Positions 1 to 7,840 of a stretch of DNA of 13,154 bases are shown one piece after another (positions within the stretch are counted from its first letter, which is position 1; each line of letters starts with the position of its first letter). The position numbers were made by a program, and so were the translations under genes. Source of the DNA: Alphaproteobacteria bacterium (GTDB taxonomy: Bacteria; Pseudomonadota; Alphaproteobacteria; JAEULC01); NCBI GenBank assembly GCA_020851015.1, contig JADZDN010000232.1, positions 1 to 13,154 of the forward strand, written 5' to 3'. Under the pieces are notes generated by a model. It had not been told where the DNA came from and searched no databases. It saw only the letters and a list, made by a program, of their open reading frames with translations.

Positions 1-1
1 C

Positions 2-634
<633 letters not shown>

Positions 635-647
635 GGGGGAACGATCC

Positions 648-1004
648 GTGGCAGGCAGCATCAAGCGCACCGGCAACTACGAGGTTCTGCACGAAGTCGT
701 CGAGCACGGCGACACGGTCTATTTCGCGGGGCTCGTCTGCGAGGACCTGAAGCTCGACATGGCGGGCCAGACGAAGGACGTGCTGAGCCAGCTCGACGTC
801 CTGCTGAAGAAGCACGGCTCGAGCCGCGAGCGCGTGCTGACCGCGCTGATCTTCATCACCGACATGAGCCTGAAGCCGGCGATGAACAAGGTCTGGAAGG
901 ATTTCTTCCCCTCCGCGGCGCTGCCCACCCGCGCCACGATCGGCGTCAAGGACCTGGGCGAGAACGTGCTGCTGGAAGTCGTCTTCACCGCCGCGAAGAA
1001 CTGA
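648..1004 (+). CDS. RidA/YjgF/UK114-family protein
   Basis: This 118-residue protein belongs to the Rid family. RidA-type members hydrolyse reactive enamine/imine intermediates such as 2-aminoacrylate, and other subfamilies have poorly defined roles. The length matches the family. The C-terminal signature is present: LPTRATIGV carries Arg95, and LLEVVF carries Glu110, at the same 15-residue spacing as Arg105 and Glu120 of E. coli RidA. Arg is the residue that binds the substrate carboxylate, so imine-deaminase chemistry is possible, but the N-terminal half (YFAGLVCEDLKLD) differs from RidA proper and the subfamily is uncertain. The start is GTG at 648, with a GGGGGA ribosome binding site at 635-640. 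The gene probably shares a transcript with mreB. It converges with the acetyltransferase gene, leaving only 5 bp between stop codons. Confidence 0.9.
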   Translation: MAGSIKRTGNYEVLHEVVEHGDTVYFAGLVCEDLKLDMAGQTKDVLSQLDVLLKKHGSSRERVLTALIFITDMSLKPAMNKVWKDFFPSAALPTRATIGVKDLGENVLLEVVFTAAKN

Positions 1005-1009
1005 ACTTT

Positions 1010-2098
1010 CTACCCCGCCGCGGTCGGCTGCTCGGCCGGGGCGGCCGGCTTCGCGGCGCGCGCCGCGAGCTTCCATTGCAGGCGCTGCGCGAGGCCGCCG
1101 AGCGCGCCGCCAAGCCCCGGCGCCACCCACAGTCCGCGTGCGAAGCGATGCTCCGACGTGGCGTACTCGCGCTTGGTCGGGTTGTCGCCCTCGCCGCGGT
1201 CGATGCAGGCGATCCCCGACTCGCCGCAGACCTCGATCGTCTTTTGCAACAGAAGCCGGCCGGGGCCGTAGGACGCAAGTTCGTGGTTGTAGACCGGGAA
1301 CCAGTAGTGCAGCACGTCGCCGGCGCGCAGCCCGACATGCAGCGCCACCCAGGTGTCGCCGGCATGGAGCGCGCTGAGCTGCGCCCGGCAGTCGGGATCG
1401 TCCGACTGGTATAGCAGGCGTACGAGGCGCTGCGCCCAGTCCTCGCCCAGCACGGCGCCCTCGTCCTTGCCGGTTCGTGCGTATTGGGCGAGCTTGGCCG
1501 CGATCAACGTATCGAGGACGTCGGGGCGGCCGCGCAGGTCGATCTCCAGCCGCACCGGACCCACCTGCTCGGCCAGGCGCCGCATGCGGCGGTCGGCCTC
1601 GCGCACGACGGATTTCTTGCGCTGGCGCAGGTCGGCCAGGTAGGCGGCGCCGCCCTGCGGCAGGTCGATGCGCAGGCCGGCGCGCGGCAGCTCGCCGGAA
1701 AGCCCATAGGCATCCTGCGTCTCGTCGAGATGCGAGAACTCCAGCGCGCCGATGCTGCAGCGCTGCAGCAGTGCCACCGGCGAGCAGCGGAAGCCGGGCG
1801 CGGCCACCAGGCCGAAATAGTCGCTGATCTCGCCGCCGATGCGCTGGGCGACGCCAAGATGTCCGAGCGCTCCCGGCTTCGGCTGGAACGCGAAGAAGCC
1901 CTGCTTGCCGCCGGCGTCGCGCAACACCGCGACCCGCGCGCGCGGATTCACCTGGCCGACCGCATCGGCGAATCCGAACGCGAGAAACGCGCCGCCGCAT
2001 CGCGCCATCGGCCGCGCCAGGTCCCGCCACGCCGCGCGCTCCGCCGCATCCAGCGCCGAGGGATGCAGAACGCGGCAGGTCAGGTCGCCGGCCGTCAT
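1010..2098 (-). CDS. GNAT-family (CelD/FemAB-like, Acetyltransf_6) acyltransferase
   Basis: This protein of about 362 residues resembles the CelD/BcsL group of GNAT-fold acyltransferases, which commonly sit in exopolysaccharide or cellulose clusters and are thought to modify sugars or lipid-linked intermediates. The N-terminal half is a degenerate GNAT repeat. The C-terminal half (roughly residues 155-315) holds the conserved core: TWVALHVG, then VLHYWFPVYNHELASYGPG around residues 262-280, then CIDRGEGDNPTKREY around 298-312. The chosen start is ATG at 2098 because it overlaps the deacetylase stop in an ATGA; an in-frame GTG at 2122 would add 8 residues but extend further into the upstream gene. 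The tail after about residue 340 is Ala/Pro-rich and probably unstructured. The acyl donor and acceptor are unknown. Confidence 0.85.
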   Translation of the reverse strand: MTAGDLTCRVLHPSALDAAERAAWRDLARPMARCGGAFLAFGFADAVGQVNPRARVAVLRDAGGKQGFFAFQPKPGALGHLGVAQRIGGEISDYFGLVAAPGFRCSPVALLQRCSIGALEFSHLDETQDAYGLSGELPRAGLRIDLPQGGAAYLADLRQRKKSVVREADRRMRRLAEQVGPVRLEIDLRGRPDVLDTLIAAKLAQYARTGKDEGAVLGEDWAQRLVRLLYQSDDPDCRAQLSALHAGDTWVALHVGLRAGDVLHYWFPVYNHELASYGPGRLLLQKTIEVCGESGIACIDRGEGDNPTKREYATSEHRFARGLWVAPGLGGALGGLAQRLQWKLAARAAKPAAPAEQPTAAG

Positions 2099-3132
2099 CG
2101 CAGGGGCCGGCGGAACAGCCACGTCGCCATCTCCTCGCGCTTCAGGCGTCCGCGCGCGTCGGCGAGAAGCTGCTGGTCGATCACGATCCGCCCGATCGCG
2201 CGCGCATTCGGTACGCCGCCCGGCTGCAGGCGGTTGATGTGCTCGTCGCTGGTGAAGATCGCGGTGTACCCCAGGCGCTCGGCGGCGGCCTGGACTCTTT
2301 CATCGTAGCGGCCGTGGGGATAGGCAAGCGCGTCGAGGCAGGCGATGCCGCCGGCCATCCCGCGCAGGCCGTCGCGCGCCCGCGCCAGGTCGTCGCCCGG
2401 ATCGGCCAGCATGGTCAGGGGCGCGTGCGAGAATCCATGCACGCCAAGCTCGATCCCGGCCTGCCCCAGCGCGGCGAGTTCCGCCGGCGTCAACATCATG
2501 CGCGTGCCCTGTTCGCGCGGCGGCAGGTCCGCGATCAGCGACGCGCGCCGCGCCGCGTCGAGCGTGCTGAGGCGGGCGATGAGGGAAAGAACGGGCGGCT
2601 CGTCCGGCCGCTCCACCCATGCGCCGGGCTGCACCGCCGCGCCGATGGCCGCGTCGAGCGCCGCGTGGCGCTGGGGCGTCATCGCGCCGGTGCGGTAGGC
2701 CGCGTAGATCCGCTCCTGCCACCACGCCGCATCAGGGCTGGCCACGGCATCGACCGTCACGAACACGACGGCCGGCAAGCCCCGGGCGCGCAGCGCGGGC
2801 GCCGCGTAGCGCAGATTGTCCGACCAGCCGTCGTCGAAGGTGATCAGCAGGCCGCGCGTTGGCAGGCGGGCGCCGTCGGCGGTCGCACGGACGACGTCGC
2901 CAAGCGAGACGACGTCGTAGTGCCGACGGAAGAAGCGCAGGCAATCGGCAAAGAAATCCGTCGAGACGGTATCGCGCGGATTGGCCTCGTGCCAACGCGG
3001 ATCGTCGCGGTCGAGCACGCGATGGAACATGACGGCGGTCAGGGTGTCGCGATGCTCCACGACGTGCTGCATCGGCAGCACGCCGCCGAAATACGCCGCC
3101 TTCTTGGCGATTTTCTTCAGCGCCTCGTTCAT
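2095..3132 (-). CDS. Polysaccharide deacetylase family protein (NodB fold, carbohydrate esterase 4)
   Basis: The product (about 345 residues) has the NodB homology domain that removes N- or O-acetyl groups from polysaccharides with a divalent metal. Motif 1 is TFDDG at residues 98-102, supplying the catalytic base and the metal-binding Asp. Motif 2 is HGFSH at 232-236, supplying the two metal His. A YPHG segment at 271-274 corresponds to motif 3. An insertion of about 90 residues separates motifs 1 and 2, as in many exopolysaccharide-cluster deacetylases. No signal peptide or membrane segment was seen, so a cytoplasmic or peripheral site is likely. The start is ATG at 3132, giving MNEALKK. 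The frame stays open much further upstream but there overlaps the flippase gene. The stop overlaps the acetyltransferase start by 4 bp, implying translational coupling. Confidence 0.9.
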   Translation of the reverse strand: MNEALKKIAKKAAYFGGVLPMQHVVEHRDTLTAVMFHRVLDRDDPRWHEANPRDTVSTDFFADCLRFFRRHYDVVSLGDVVRATADGARLPTRGLLITFDDGWSDNLRYAAPALRARGLPAVVFVTVDAVASPDAAWWQERIYAAYRTGAMTPQRHAALDAAIGAAVQPGAWVERPDEPPVLSLIARLSTLDAARRASLIADLPPREQGTRMMLTPAELAALGQAGIELGVHGFSHAPLTMLADPGDDLARARDGLRGMAGGIACLDALAYPHGRYDERVQAAAERLGYTAIFTSDEHINRLQPGGVPNARAIGRIVIDQQLLADARGRLKREEMATWLFRRPLR

Positions 3133-3208
3133 CCGTCCGGGTCCACGCGCCGCAGCGCCATCGCATGCCGAATCCCGCCCCGATGCGGGCGACGACTTTC
3201 GCATCCCA

Positions 3209-3218
3209 TTGTTAACAA
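3209..3218. repeat. 10-bp perfect palindrome TTGTTAACAA in the flippase-deacetylase gap
   Basis: TTGTTAACAA is fully self-complementary and lies in an AT-rich patch inside the 107-bp gap between the flippase stop and the deacetylase start. The surrounding DNA is very GC-rich, so the patch stands out. It could be an internal promoter element or an operator half-site, but no convincing -35/-10 pair was found with it, and a chance palindrome remains possible. Confidence 0.4.
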
Positions 3219-3239
3219 AGCATCTATCGGCGGTCTCGG

Positions 3240-4700
3240 CTAGCCCCGGCCGAGCCCCTTGCGCACCGCCCCGACCAGGTCGGCTTCGATCGTCCGGGGC
3301 ATGCCGCTCGCGGTCCAGGCGGCGAGGAGCGTCGCGACGAATACCACCGCGCCCGAGCCGACGGCGAGCAGCAGGCGGGACAGGTCGGCCATGTCCGCCG
3401 CGGCGCCCTGGACCAGGTGCACGGCCACGGCCATCGCCGCCGCGGCCAGGGCCGGCCGCCACAGGCTGGCCAGGATGGTGCCGACGGACATTCGCGTGAT
3501 CCGCGCGAACGTGGCGACCACCATCGTCAGCACGATCACCATGACGGCCAGCCGCACCTCGGCCACCTGGGCCAGGCCATAATGCGCCGCCGCCGGCAAC
3601 ATGCCGGCAATCAGCAGCACGACCTGGATCAACGTCAGGTAGGCACTGATCTTCGGGCGGCCAAGCGCGGTCAGCAACGCGTAGATCGGAAACGCGAGGG
3701 CGAACATCGCGCTGGCCGGCGCCAGGATCTGCATCAAGGGCGCGCATTCGAGCCACTGCGCGCCGAGGACGACCGCCACCGCATCGTGCGCGATCAGGTA
3801 GACGCCGGTGCCCACCGAGAACGCCACCAGCGCCACGCCGGAGAAGACCTTCGCGAAGATCCGCGACAGCTCCGCCGGGTCGTCCATGATCTTGACGTAG
3901 GCGGGCAGCAGCACGCGCGACAGGGGCTGCGACAGCTCGACCAACGGCGAGGCCGCGACGTCATGGGCGACGTTGTAGAGCCCCACCTCGCGCGTCGGCT
4001 TGAAGCGGCCGACGATCAGCGTGTCGATCTGGTCGCTCAGATATTCGAAGATCGCATGGGTCAGGCTCCAGAACGAGAAGGCCCACATCTGCCCCACCCG
4101 CGACAGGTCGAAGCGCGGCCGGAACGGGTGCAGCGCGTAGGAGACGACGAAGTAGGTCGCATTGAAGGTGAGGATGCCCACGACCAGCGCCCAGTAGCTG
4201 CGCAGCAGCAGCGCGGCGCCGATCGTGACGAAGAAGGCCGCGAACTTGGGAACCACGATCGTCAGCGAATCGCGATAGAAATCCATGCTCTTGCGGAACC
4301 AGGCGATGCCCGGATTGGCCGTGCCCTGCAGCACCAGCACCAGCGCCAGGCACTGCATGACCGGCCCCAGCTCGGGCTTGTCGAACCACTCCTTGATGAC
4401 GGGCGCGCTGGCGATGATGACGATCGCCAGCGAACCATTGACCAGAGTCTGGAGGGTCCAGGCCGTGTCGAAATGCGCGCGCTCCGGGTCGGCCTCGCGG
4501 ATCAGCCAATAGACCAGCCCCAGCTCGCTGAACACCCCGATCAGCCCGGTCAGCATGGTGGCCAGCGCCACCAGCCCGAAATCCGCCGGGATCAGCAGGC
4601 GCGCCAGGATGATCGTGCTGACGAAGCCCAGGCCCCGCACGCCCCAGCGCGCGGCCACCATCCAGGCGGTGCCCCTGACGATCTCGCGTTGGATCGACAT
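3240..4700 (-). CDS. Wzx-type polysaccharide/lipopolysaccharide flippase (MOP superfamily)
   Basis: This is an integral inner-membrane protein of about 486 residues, the usual length for Wzx/RfbX-type flippases that move undecaprenyl-linked oligosaccharides to the periplasm. The opening VRGTAWMVAARWGVRGLGF, followed by ILARLLIPADFGLVALA, is the classic start of the Polysacc_synt family. Many hydrophobic spans follow, for example LAIVIIASAPVI, FAAFFVTIGAALLL, VALVAFSVGTGVYLIA, VVLLIAGMLPAAA and VMVIVLTMVVATFA, consistent with 12-14 transmembrane helices. The start at 4700 (MSIQREI) is preferred over an ATG 33 bp upstream because a GGAGG lies at 4714-4718, between the two. It is the first gene of a leftward set with a deacetylase and a GNAT enzyme. 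No glycosyltransferase or polymerase accompanies it in the window. Confidence 0.92.
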   Translation of the reverse strand: MSIQREIVRGTAWMVAARWGVRGLGFVSTIILARLLIPADFGLVALATMLTGLIGVFSELGLVYWLIREADPERAHFDTAWTLQTLVNGSLAIVIIASAPVIKEWFDKPELGPVMQCLALVLVLQGTANPGIAWFRKSMDFYRDSLTIVVPKFAAFFVTIGAALLLRSYWALVVGILTFNATYFVVSYALHPFRPRFDLSRVGQMWAFSFWSLTHAIFEYLSDQIDTLIVGRFKPTREVGLYNVAHDVAASPLVELSQPLSRVLLPAYVKIMDDPAELSRIFAKVFSGVALVAFSVGTGVYLIAHDAVAVVLGAQWLECAPLMQILAPASAMFALAFPIYALLTALGRPKISAYLTLIQVVLLIAGMLPAAAHYGLAQVAEVRLAVMVIVLTMVVATFARITRMSVGTILASLWRPALAAAAMAVAVHLVQGAAADMADLSRLLLAVGSGAVVFVATLLAAWTASGMPRTIEADLVGAVRKGLGRG

Positions 4701-4745
4701 GCCTGCGGCTTGACCTCCGGGCGCCCTCGCCATTGGCCCCGCGGC

Positions 4746-4774
4746 ACTAGAATCGCCGCCGCGGCGCGGGTCAA
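4746..4774 (-). promoter_or_regulatory. Candidate sigma-70 promoter of the flippase-deacetylase-GNAT operon
   Basis: On the minus strand, TTGACC (4774-4769) is followed by exactly 17 bp and then TCTAGT (4751-4746). These match the consensus hexamers at 5 of 6 and 4 of 6 positions. Transcription would begin near 4739, about 40 bases before the flippase ATG at 4700. A GCGGG/CCCGC inverted repeat (4766-4780) covers the -35 box. This is the best promoter-like match noticed by eye in the window, but it is unproven. Confidence 0.5.
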
Positions 4775-4802
4775 GCCCGCACTGTCCGGCCCGGCCGCAG
4801 GA

Positions 4803-5597
4803 TCAGGCGGGCCCGATCTTCAGCGACCGGATGAAGGCGCTGCGGGCCCGCGCGCCGGCCTGGATGAAGGCGAGATCGGACCCGCCCTGGACGAAGCGCA
4901 CGCCCATGCCGATCAGGTCGCGCATGATCGTCTCGTCGAAAATGCCGGCCAAGCCGGGATGCTTGCCGTGCTTGCGCGCCGCGGCGATCATCGTCGCGTA
5001 GGCGTCCTTCAGCCGCGCATGGCCGAACTGGCCGTGGATGCCCATCTCGGCGCACAGGTCGTTCGATCCGATCAGCAGCACGTCCACCCCCGGCGTGGCG
5101 GCGATGGCGTCGGCATTGGCGATCGCCGTCGGCGTTTCCAGCATCACGACCACCAGGGTCGAGGCGTTGGCGACCGTCACCGCCTCGGCCAGCGGTATCG
5201 CGGCGAAGGCGAACTGCGGCATCGCGCCGGCGATCGACCGCTTGCCGCCCGGCGGATAGCGGCAGGCATCGGCGGCGCGCCTCGCCTGCTCGGGCGTGTC
5301 GACGTGCGGGAAGATGACGCCCAGCGCGCCGGTGTCCAGCGCGCGGGCGGCCTGGGTGTACTCGTCCTGCGGCACGCGCACGATCGGCGAGATGCCGGCG
5401 CCCAGCGCCGCGACGCAGATCTGCGCCACCGCGTCGGGGTCGATCGAGTTGTGCTCGGTGTCGATGAACAGCCAGTCGAAGCCGCAAGTCGCCGCGATCG
5501 GCGCGATATCGACGGTGCGCGACTGGCGCAGCGAGAAGCCGAGCGCGACCTCGCCCGCCTCCAGGCGCTTGCGCGCCGGGTTGTTGATCGATGCCAT
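4803..5597 (-). CDS. HpcH/HpaI-family aldolase (class II, metal-dependent)
   Basis: The product has 264 residues, the normal size for the HpcH/HpaI aldolase/citrate lyase family. Relatives such as 4-hydroxy-2-oxoheptanedioate aldolase and 2-keto-3-deoxyrhamnonate aldolase split 4-hydroxy-2-oxoacids into pyruvate and an aldehyde. Active-site landmarks are present: IDTEHN (Asp46, His49), Arg74 in IVRVP, PPGGKR at 115-120, metal ligand Glu154 in LETPTA, and Asp180 in GSNDL. The start is ATG at 5597 with an AGGGGA ribosome binding site 7 bases upstream; an in-frame ATG farther upstream lacks one. It lies 95 bp downstream of the amidohydrolase on the same strand, so co-transcription is likely, which suggests it cleaves a downstream product in the same pathway. 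The aldehyde partner is unknown. Confidence 0.9.
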   Translation of the reverse strand: MASINNPARKRLEAGEVALGFSLRQSRTVDIAPIAATCGFDWLFIDTEHNSIDPDAVAQICVAALGAGISPIVRVPQDEYTQAARALDTGALGVIFPHVDTPEQARRAADACRYPPGGKRSIAGAMPQFAFAAIPLAEAVTVANASTLVVVMLETPTAIANADAIAATPGVDVLLIGSNDLCAEMGIHGQFGHARLKDAYATMIAAARKHGKHPGLAGIFDETIMRDLIGMGVRFVQGGSDLAFIQAGARARSAFIRSLKIGPA

Positions 5598-5606
5598 GGA
5601 AACGTC

Positions 5607-5644
5607 CCCTGTCGCCGATGGCGGTCGCAGCCGCCCTGTCGCCG
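5607..5644. repeat. Pair of 11-bp direct repeats in the amidohydrolase-aldolase gap
   Basis: CCCTGTCGCCG occurs at 5607-5617 and again at 5634-5644, 27 bp start to start. Read on the minus strand, the copy nearer the aldolase contains its ribosome binding site. It may be a small duplication or a regulator-binding pair; nothing else in the gap explains it. Confidence 0.5.
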
Positions 5645-5692
5645 GCAATCTACGCGAGACCGGCGATCAACACTAGGCGGGACAGGCAGGCG

Positions 5693-7003
5693 CTACCAGG
5701 CCAGGATCGCGGGCTCGTGCTTCTCGACGCGGTCCTTGACCCGCATCAGGGGCTCGACGCCGTAGAGCTTGCGGGCGTTCTCGCCCATCAGCTTGCGCTG
5801 CACCTCGGGCGGCACCTTGTACTCGGCCATATGGTAGAGCCCGTCCCAGGCGTCCTCGGCGTCGTGGTGCGGATAGTCCGAGGACCAGATCGCGATGTCC
5901 TTGAACTCGTCCCACATGCGATAGACCTGGGTCTCGTCGGACTCGAAGCCGATGAAGCAGCGCTCGCGGAACATCTCGCCGGGATCGCGCAGCTTGCGGT
6001 TGCCGCGCTGGAAGGCGAACAGGTTCGAGAAGTTGGTCGCCCGCGCCAGCACCAGCGGCAGCCAGGACGCGTTCGATTCCAGCACCGCGGCCTTGAGCTT
6101 GGGGAACCTGTCGAGCCAGCCGGTCTGCACGACGACCGTCACCCAGGTCATCGCCTCCATGACGAAGCCCAGCGTCTCCGACGCATCGATGGTCGGGTCC
6201 ATCGCGGCGGTGATGTTGGAAACGAACTGGCCCGGCGAGTAGACCACGGCCTCGTCCGTGAACATCAGCCCCTGGCCGGAATGGCCGCGCGCCTGGGCCA
6301 TGCGCTGGGCCCAGTCCATCGTCAGCGCTTCGCGCGAGGGGAAGGTGTGCATCGCCAGAACCAGCCCGAGCGACTCGAATTCGCGCCACAGCGGGTCGAA
6401 TTCGGGCAGGGTCGGGTAGCGCCCGTTCCAGAAGCAGGGCCGCACGGCCGCGGCCTTGAAGCCCATCTTGGCGACCCGGCGCAACTCCTCGACCGAGGCT
6501 TCGACGCTCTGCAGCGGCAGCACCGCGCAGGGGAACAGGCGGTTGCGGTCGGCGGCGCAGTAGTCGTGGACCCAGTCGTTGTAGGCCCGCCCGAGGATCG
6601 TGGCCGCCCCCGCGTCGCGCAGCAGCGCCAGGCGCACGAACCAGGTCGGAAACAGCATCACCTGGTCGGTGCCCAGCGCATCCATGTCCTTCAGCCTTGC
6701 CTGCGGGTCGCGGCAGCCGAGCAGCCGGCCGAACTTGGCCTGCCATTCCTTGGTGCCGGGGGTGAGCTTGCCGATCTCCTTCTTGTCCCAGCGCGCCCAG
6801 CCGACCTCGGCGGCGTTCGACCGCTCGCGCGCGGCCGGCACGACGCGGCCGTTTATCATCAGAAGGTCGCCATCGGTGTGGAAGCAGAACTGCGTCTTGA
6901 CCCAGGCGCGGTCCTTCGTCGGCACGTACTCGTCCCAGATCGCGGGCGGCTCGACCACGTGGCTGTCGCAGTCGAAGACCGGAAAATCCTTCCGCGTCGC
7001 CAT
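5693..7003 (-). CDS. Amidohydrolase-2 family (ACMSD-like) metal-dependent hydrolase or decarboxylase
   Basis: This 436-residue protein is a predicted TIM-barrel enzyme of the Amidohydro_2/COG2159 family, which includes non-oxidative decarboxylases of aromatic acids as well as hydrolases. The N-terminal metal motif is the variant DCDSH (Asp11, Asp13, His15). A barrel His is seen in LAMHTF (His219), the segment FPKLKAAVLES (300-310) is the usual strand before the active site, and the catalytic Asp is in SSDYPHHD (Asp376). Length and order match the larger members of the family. The start is ATG at 7003 with a strong GGAGG (7015-7011) at 7-base spacing. It is divergent from the IclR gene, sharing a 66-bp AT-rich regulatory gap, and is followed by the aldolase. 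It is the likely first enzyme under IclR control; its substrate is unknown. Confidence 0.9.
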   Translation of the reverse strand: MATRKDFPVFDCDSHVVEPPAIWDEYVPTKDRAWVKTQFCFHTDGDLLMINGRVVPAARERSNAAEVGWARWDKKEIGKLTPGTKEWQAKFGRLLGCRDPQARLKDMDALGTDQVMLFPTWFVRLALLRDAGAATILGRAYNDWVHDYCAADRNRLFPCAVLPLQSVEASVEELRRVAKMGFKAAAVRPCFWNGRYPTLPEFDPLWREFESLGLVLAMHTFPSREALTMDWAQRMAQARGHSGQGLMFTDEAVVYSPGQFVSNITAAMDPTIDASETLGFVMEAMTWVTVVVQTGWLDRFPKLKAAVLESNASWLPLVLARATNFSNLFAFQRGNRKLRDPGEMFRERCFIGFESDETQVYRMWDEFKDIAIWSSDYPHHDAEDAWDGLYHMAEYKVPPEVQRKLMGENARKLYGVEPLMRVKDRVEKHEPAILAW

Positions 7004-7020
7004 ACCCTTCCCTCCTTGCG

Positions 7021-7060
7021 TTTTTCATAATTTGAAATACGTTTCTATTATCCGAAACGG
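7021..7060. promoter_or_regulatory. Divergent promoter/operator region with nested inverted repeats
   Basis: The 66-bp gap between the amidohydrolase and IclR starts is sharply AT-rich. It holds TTTCA (7023-7027) paired with TGAAA (7033-7037), GAAA (7034-7037) paired with TTTC (7042-7045), and a perfect CGTTTC (7040-7045) with GAAACG (7054-7059). GAAAnnnnTTTC and GTTTC/GAAAC arrangements resemble operators bound by IclR-family proteins such as IclR and KdgR. TATTAT (7046-7051) could serve as a rightward -10 box, though no good -35 accompanies it. The natural reading is that the adjacent IclR regulator binds here and controls both directions. Confidence 0.6.
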
Positions 7061-7069
7061 CGAGCGCCG

Positions 7070-7840
7070 ATGTCAATCAAGCCGGCCTACATGACCGCGA
7101 CCCTGGCCAAGGGGCTGGATGTCCTCGAGGCGCTCTCCGACGAGGAAGAGGCGGGCCTGAGCGACCTGGCGCGCAAGATCGGCCTATCGGGGCCGACCCT
7201 GTTCCGCCTGCTGGCCACCCTCGCCGCCTGCGGCTATGTGCAGAAATCGACCGCCAACCGCTATCGCTTGACCTTGAAGACTTGGGAGATCGGCGCCAGG
7301 GCGGTCCGGCGCATCGGCCTGCGCGAACAGGCGCGCCCGCACATGGAGCGCCTGGCGGCCGAGCTGGACGAAACCGTCCACCTGTCGGTGCTGCAGGGCG
7401 ACGGCATCGTCGTCATCGACAAGGTCGACTGCGCCAATCCCGTGCGCGTCGATACCTTCGTCGGGCTGCGCGCGCCACTGCACGGATCGGCGACCGGCAA
7501 GGCGCTTCTGGCCTTCCTGCCGGAAGCCACGCTGGCCGAACTGCTGCCGCCGCGGCTCCTGCGCCATACCGACGCCACCATCGTCGACCGCGCGGCGTTC
7601 CTGCGCGAACTGGCCCAGGCCCGGCGCGCGGGCTGGGCGCGCAATCGCGAGGAATGGCGACCGGGCGTCTGCGCCGCGGCCGTGCCGGTCCGCGACGCGA
7701 CCGGCGCGGTCGTCGCCGCGCTCAGCGTCACGGTGCCCAGCTCGCGCTTCGCCGGCGATGTCGTGCGCGACCGGCTGGTGCCCGCGCTCAAGCGCGCGGC
7801 CGAGGCAATCGCGCGCGAAGTGGCGCGCAGGGGGAAGTGA
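7070..7840 (+). CDS. IclR-family transcriptional regulator
   Basis: This 256-residue protein has the standard IclR architecture. An N-terminal winged helix-turn-helix spans about residues 10-70 (AKGLDVLEAL, then LSDLARKIGLSGPTLFRLLATL, then the wing around NRYRLT). The C-terminal GAF-like effector-binding domain runs from about 85 to 250, with the signature APLHGSATGKALLAF at 135-149. Family members usually sense a small aromatic or organic acid and control a neighbouring catabolic operon. The start is ATG at 7070; only a weak ribosome binding site precedes it, and an ATG 21 bp downstream is an alternative that would trim the N-terminus. Its position, divergent from the amidohydrolase and immediately upstream of the SDR gene, makes local control of both sides likely. 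Confidence 0.95.
   Translation: MSIKPAYMTATLAKGLDVLEALSDEEEAGLSDLARKIGLSGPTLFRLLATLAACGYVQKSTANRYRLTLKTWEIGARAVRRIGLREQARPHMERLAAELDETVHLSVLQGDGIVVIDKVDCANPVRVDTFVGLRAPLHGSATGKALLAFLPEATLAELLPPRLLRHTDATIVDRAAFLRELAQARRAGWARNREEWRPGVCAAAVPVRDATGAVVAALSVTVPSSRFAGDVVRDRLVPALKRAAEAIAREVARRGK

Noticed and set aside
1002..1012. Bidirectional terminator between the converging Rid and GNAT genes
   Set aside because: Only 5 bp separate the stops, and no stem-loop with a T-tract was found there by eye.
3133..3756. Extended N-terminus for the deacetylase gene up to 3756
   Set aside because: The extra translation is low-complexity and overlaps the flippase coding region by more than 500 bp. The ATG at 3132 gives a normal family N-terminus.
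4701..4733. Upstream ATG at 4733 for the flippase gene
   Set aside because: The likely ribosome binding site (4714-4718) lies downstream of it, and the added residues are not membrane-like or conserved-looking.
3417..5765. Very long open frame (782 codons) on the plus strand over the flippase and aldolase genes
   Set aside because: It is antisense to two well-recognised genes. The translation is low-complexity (rich in Arg, His, Asp, Gln, Gly) with no family signature. Such frames are expected opposite GC-rich genes.
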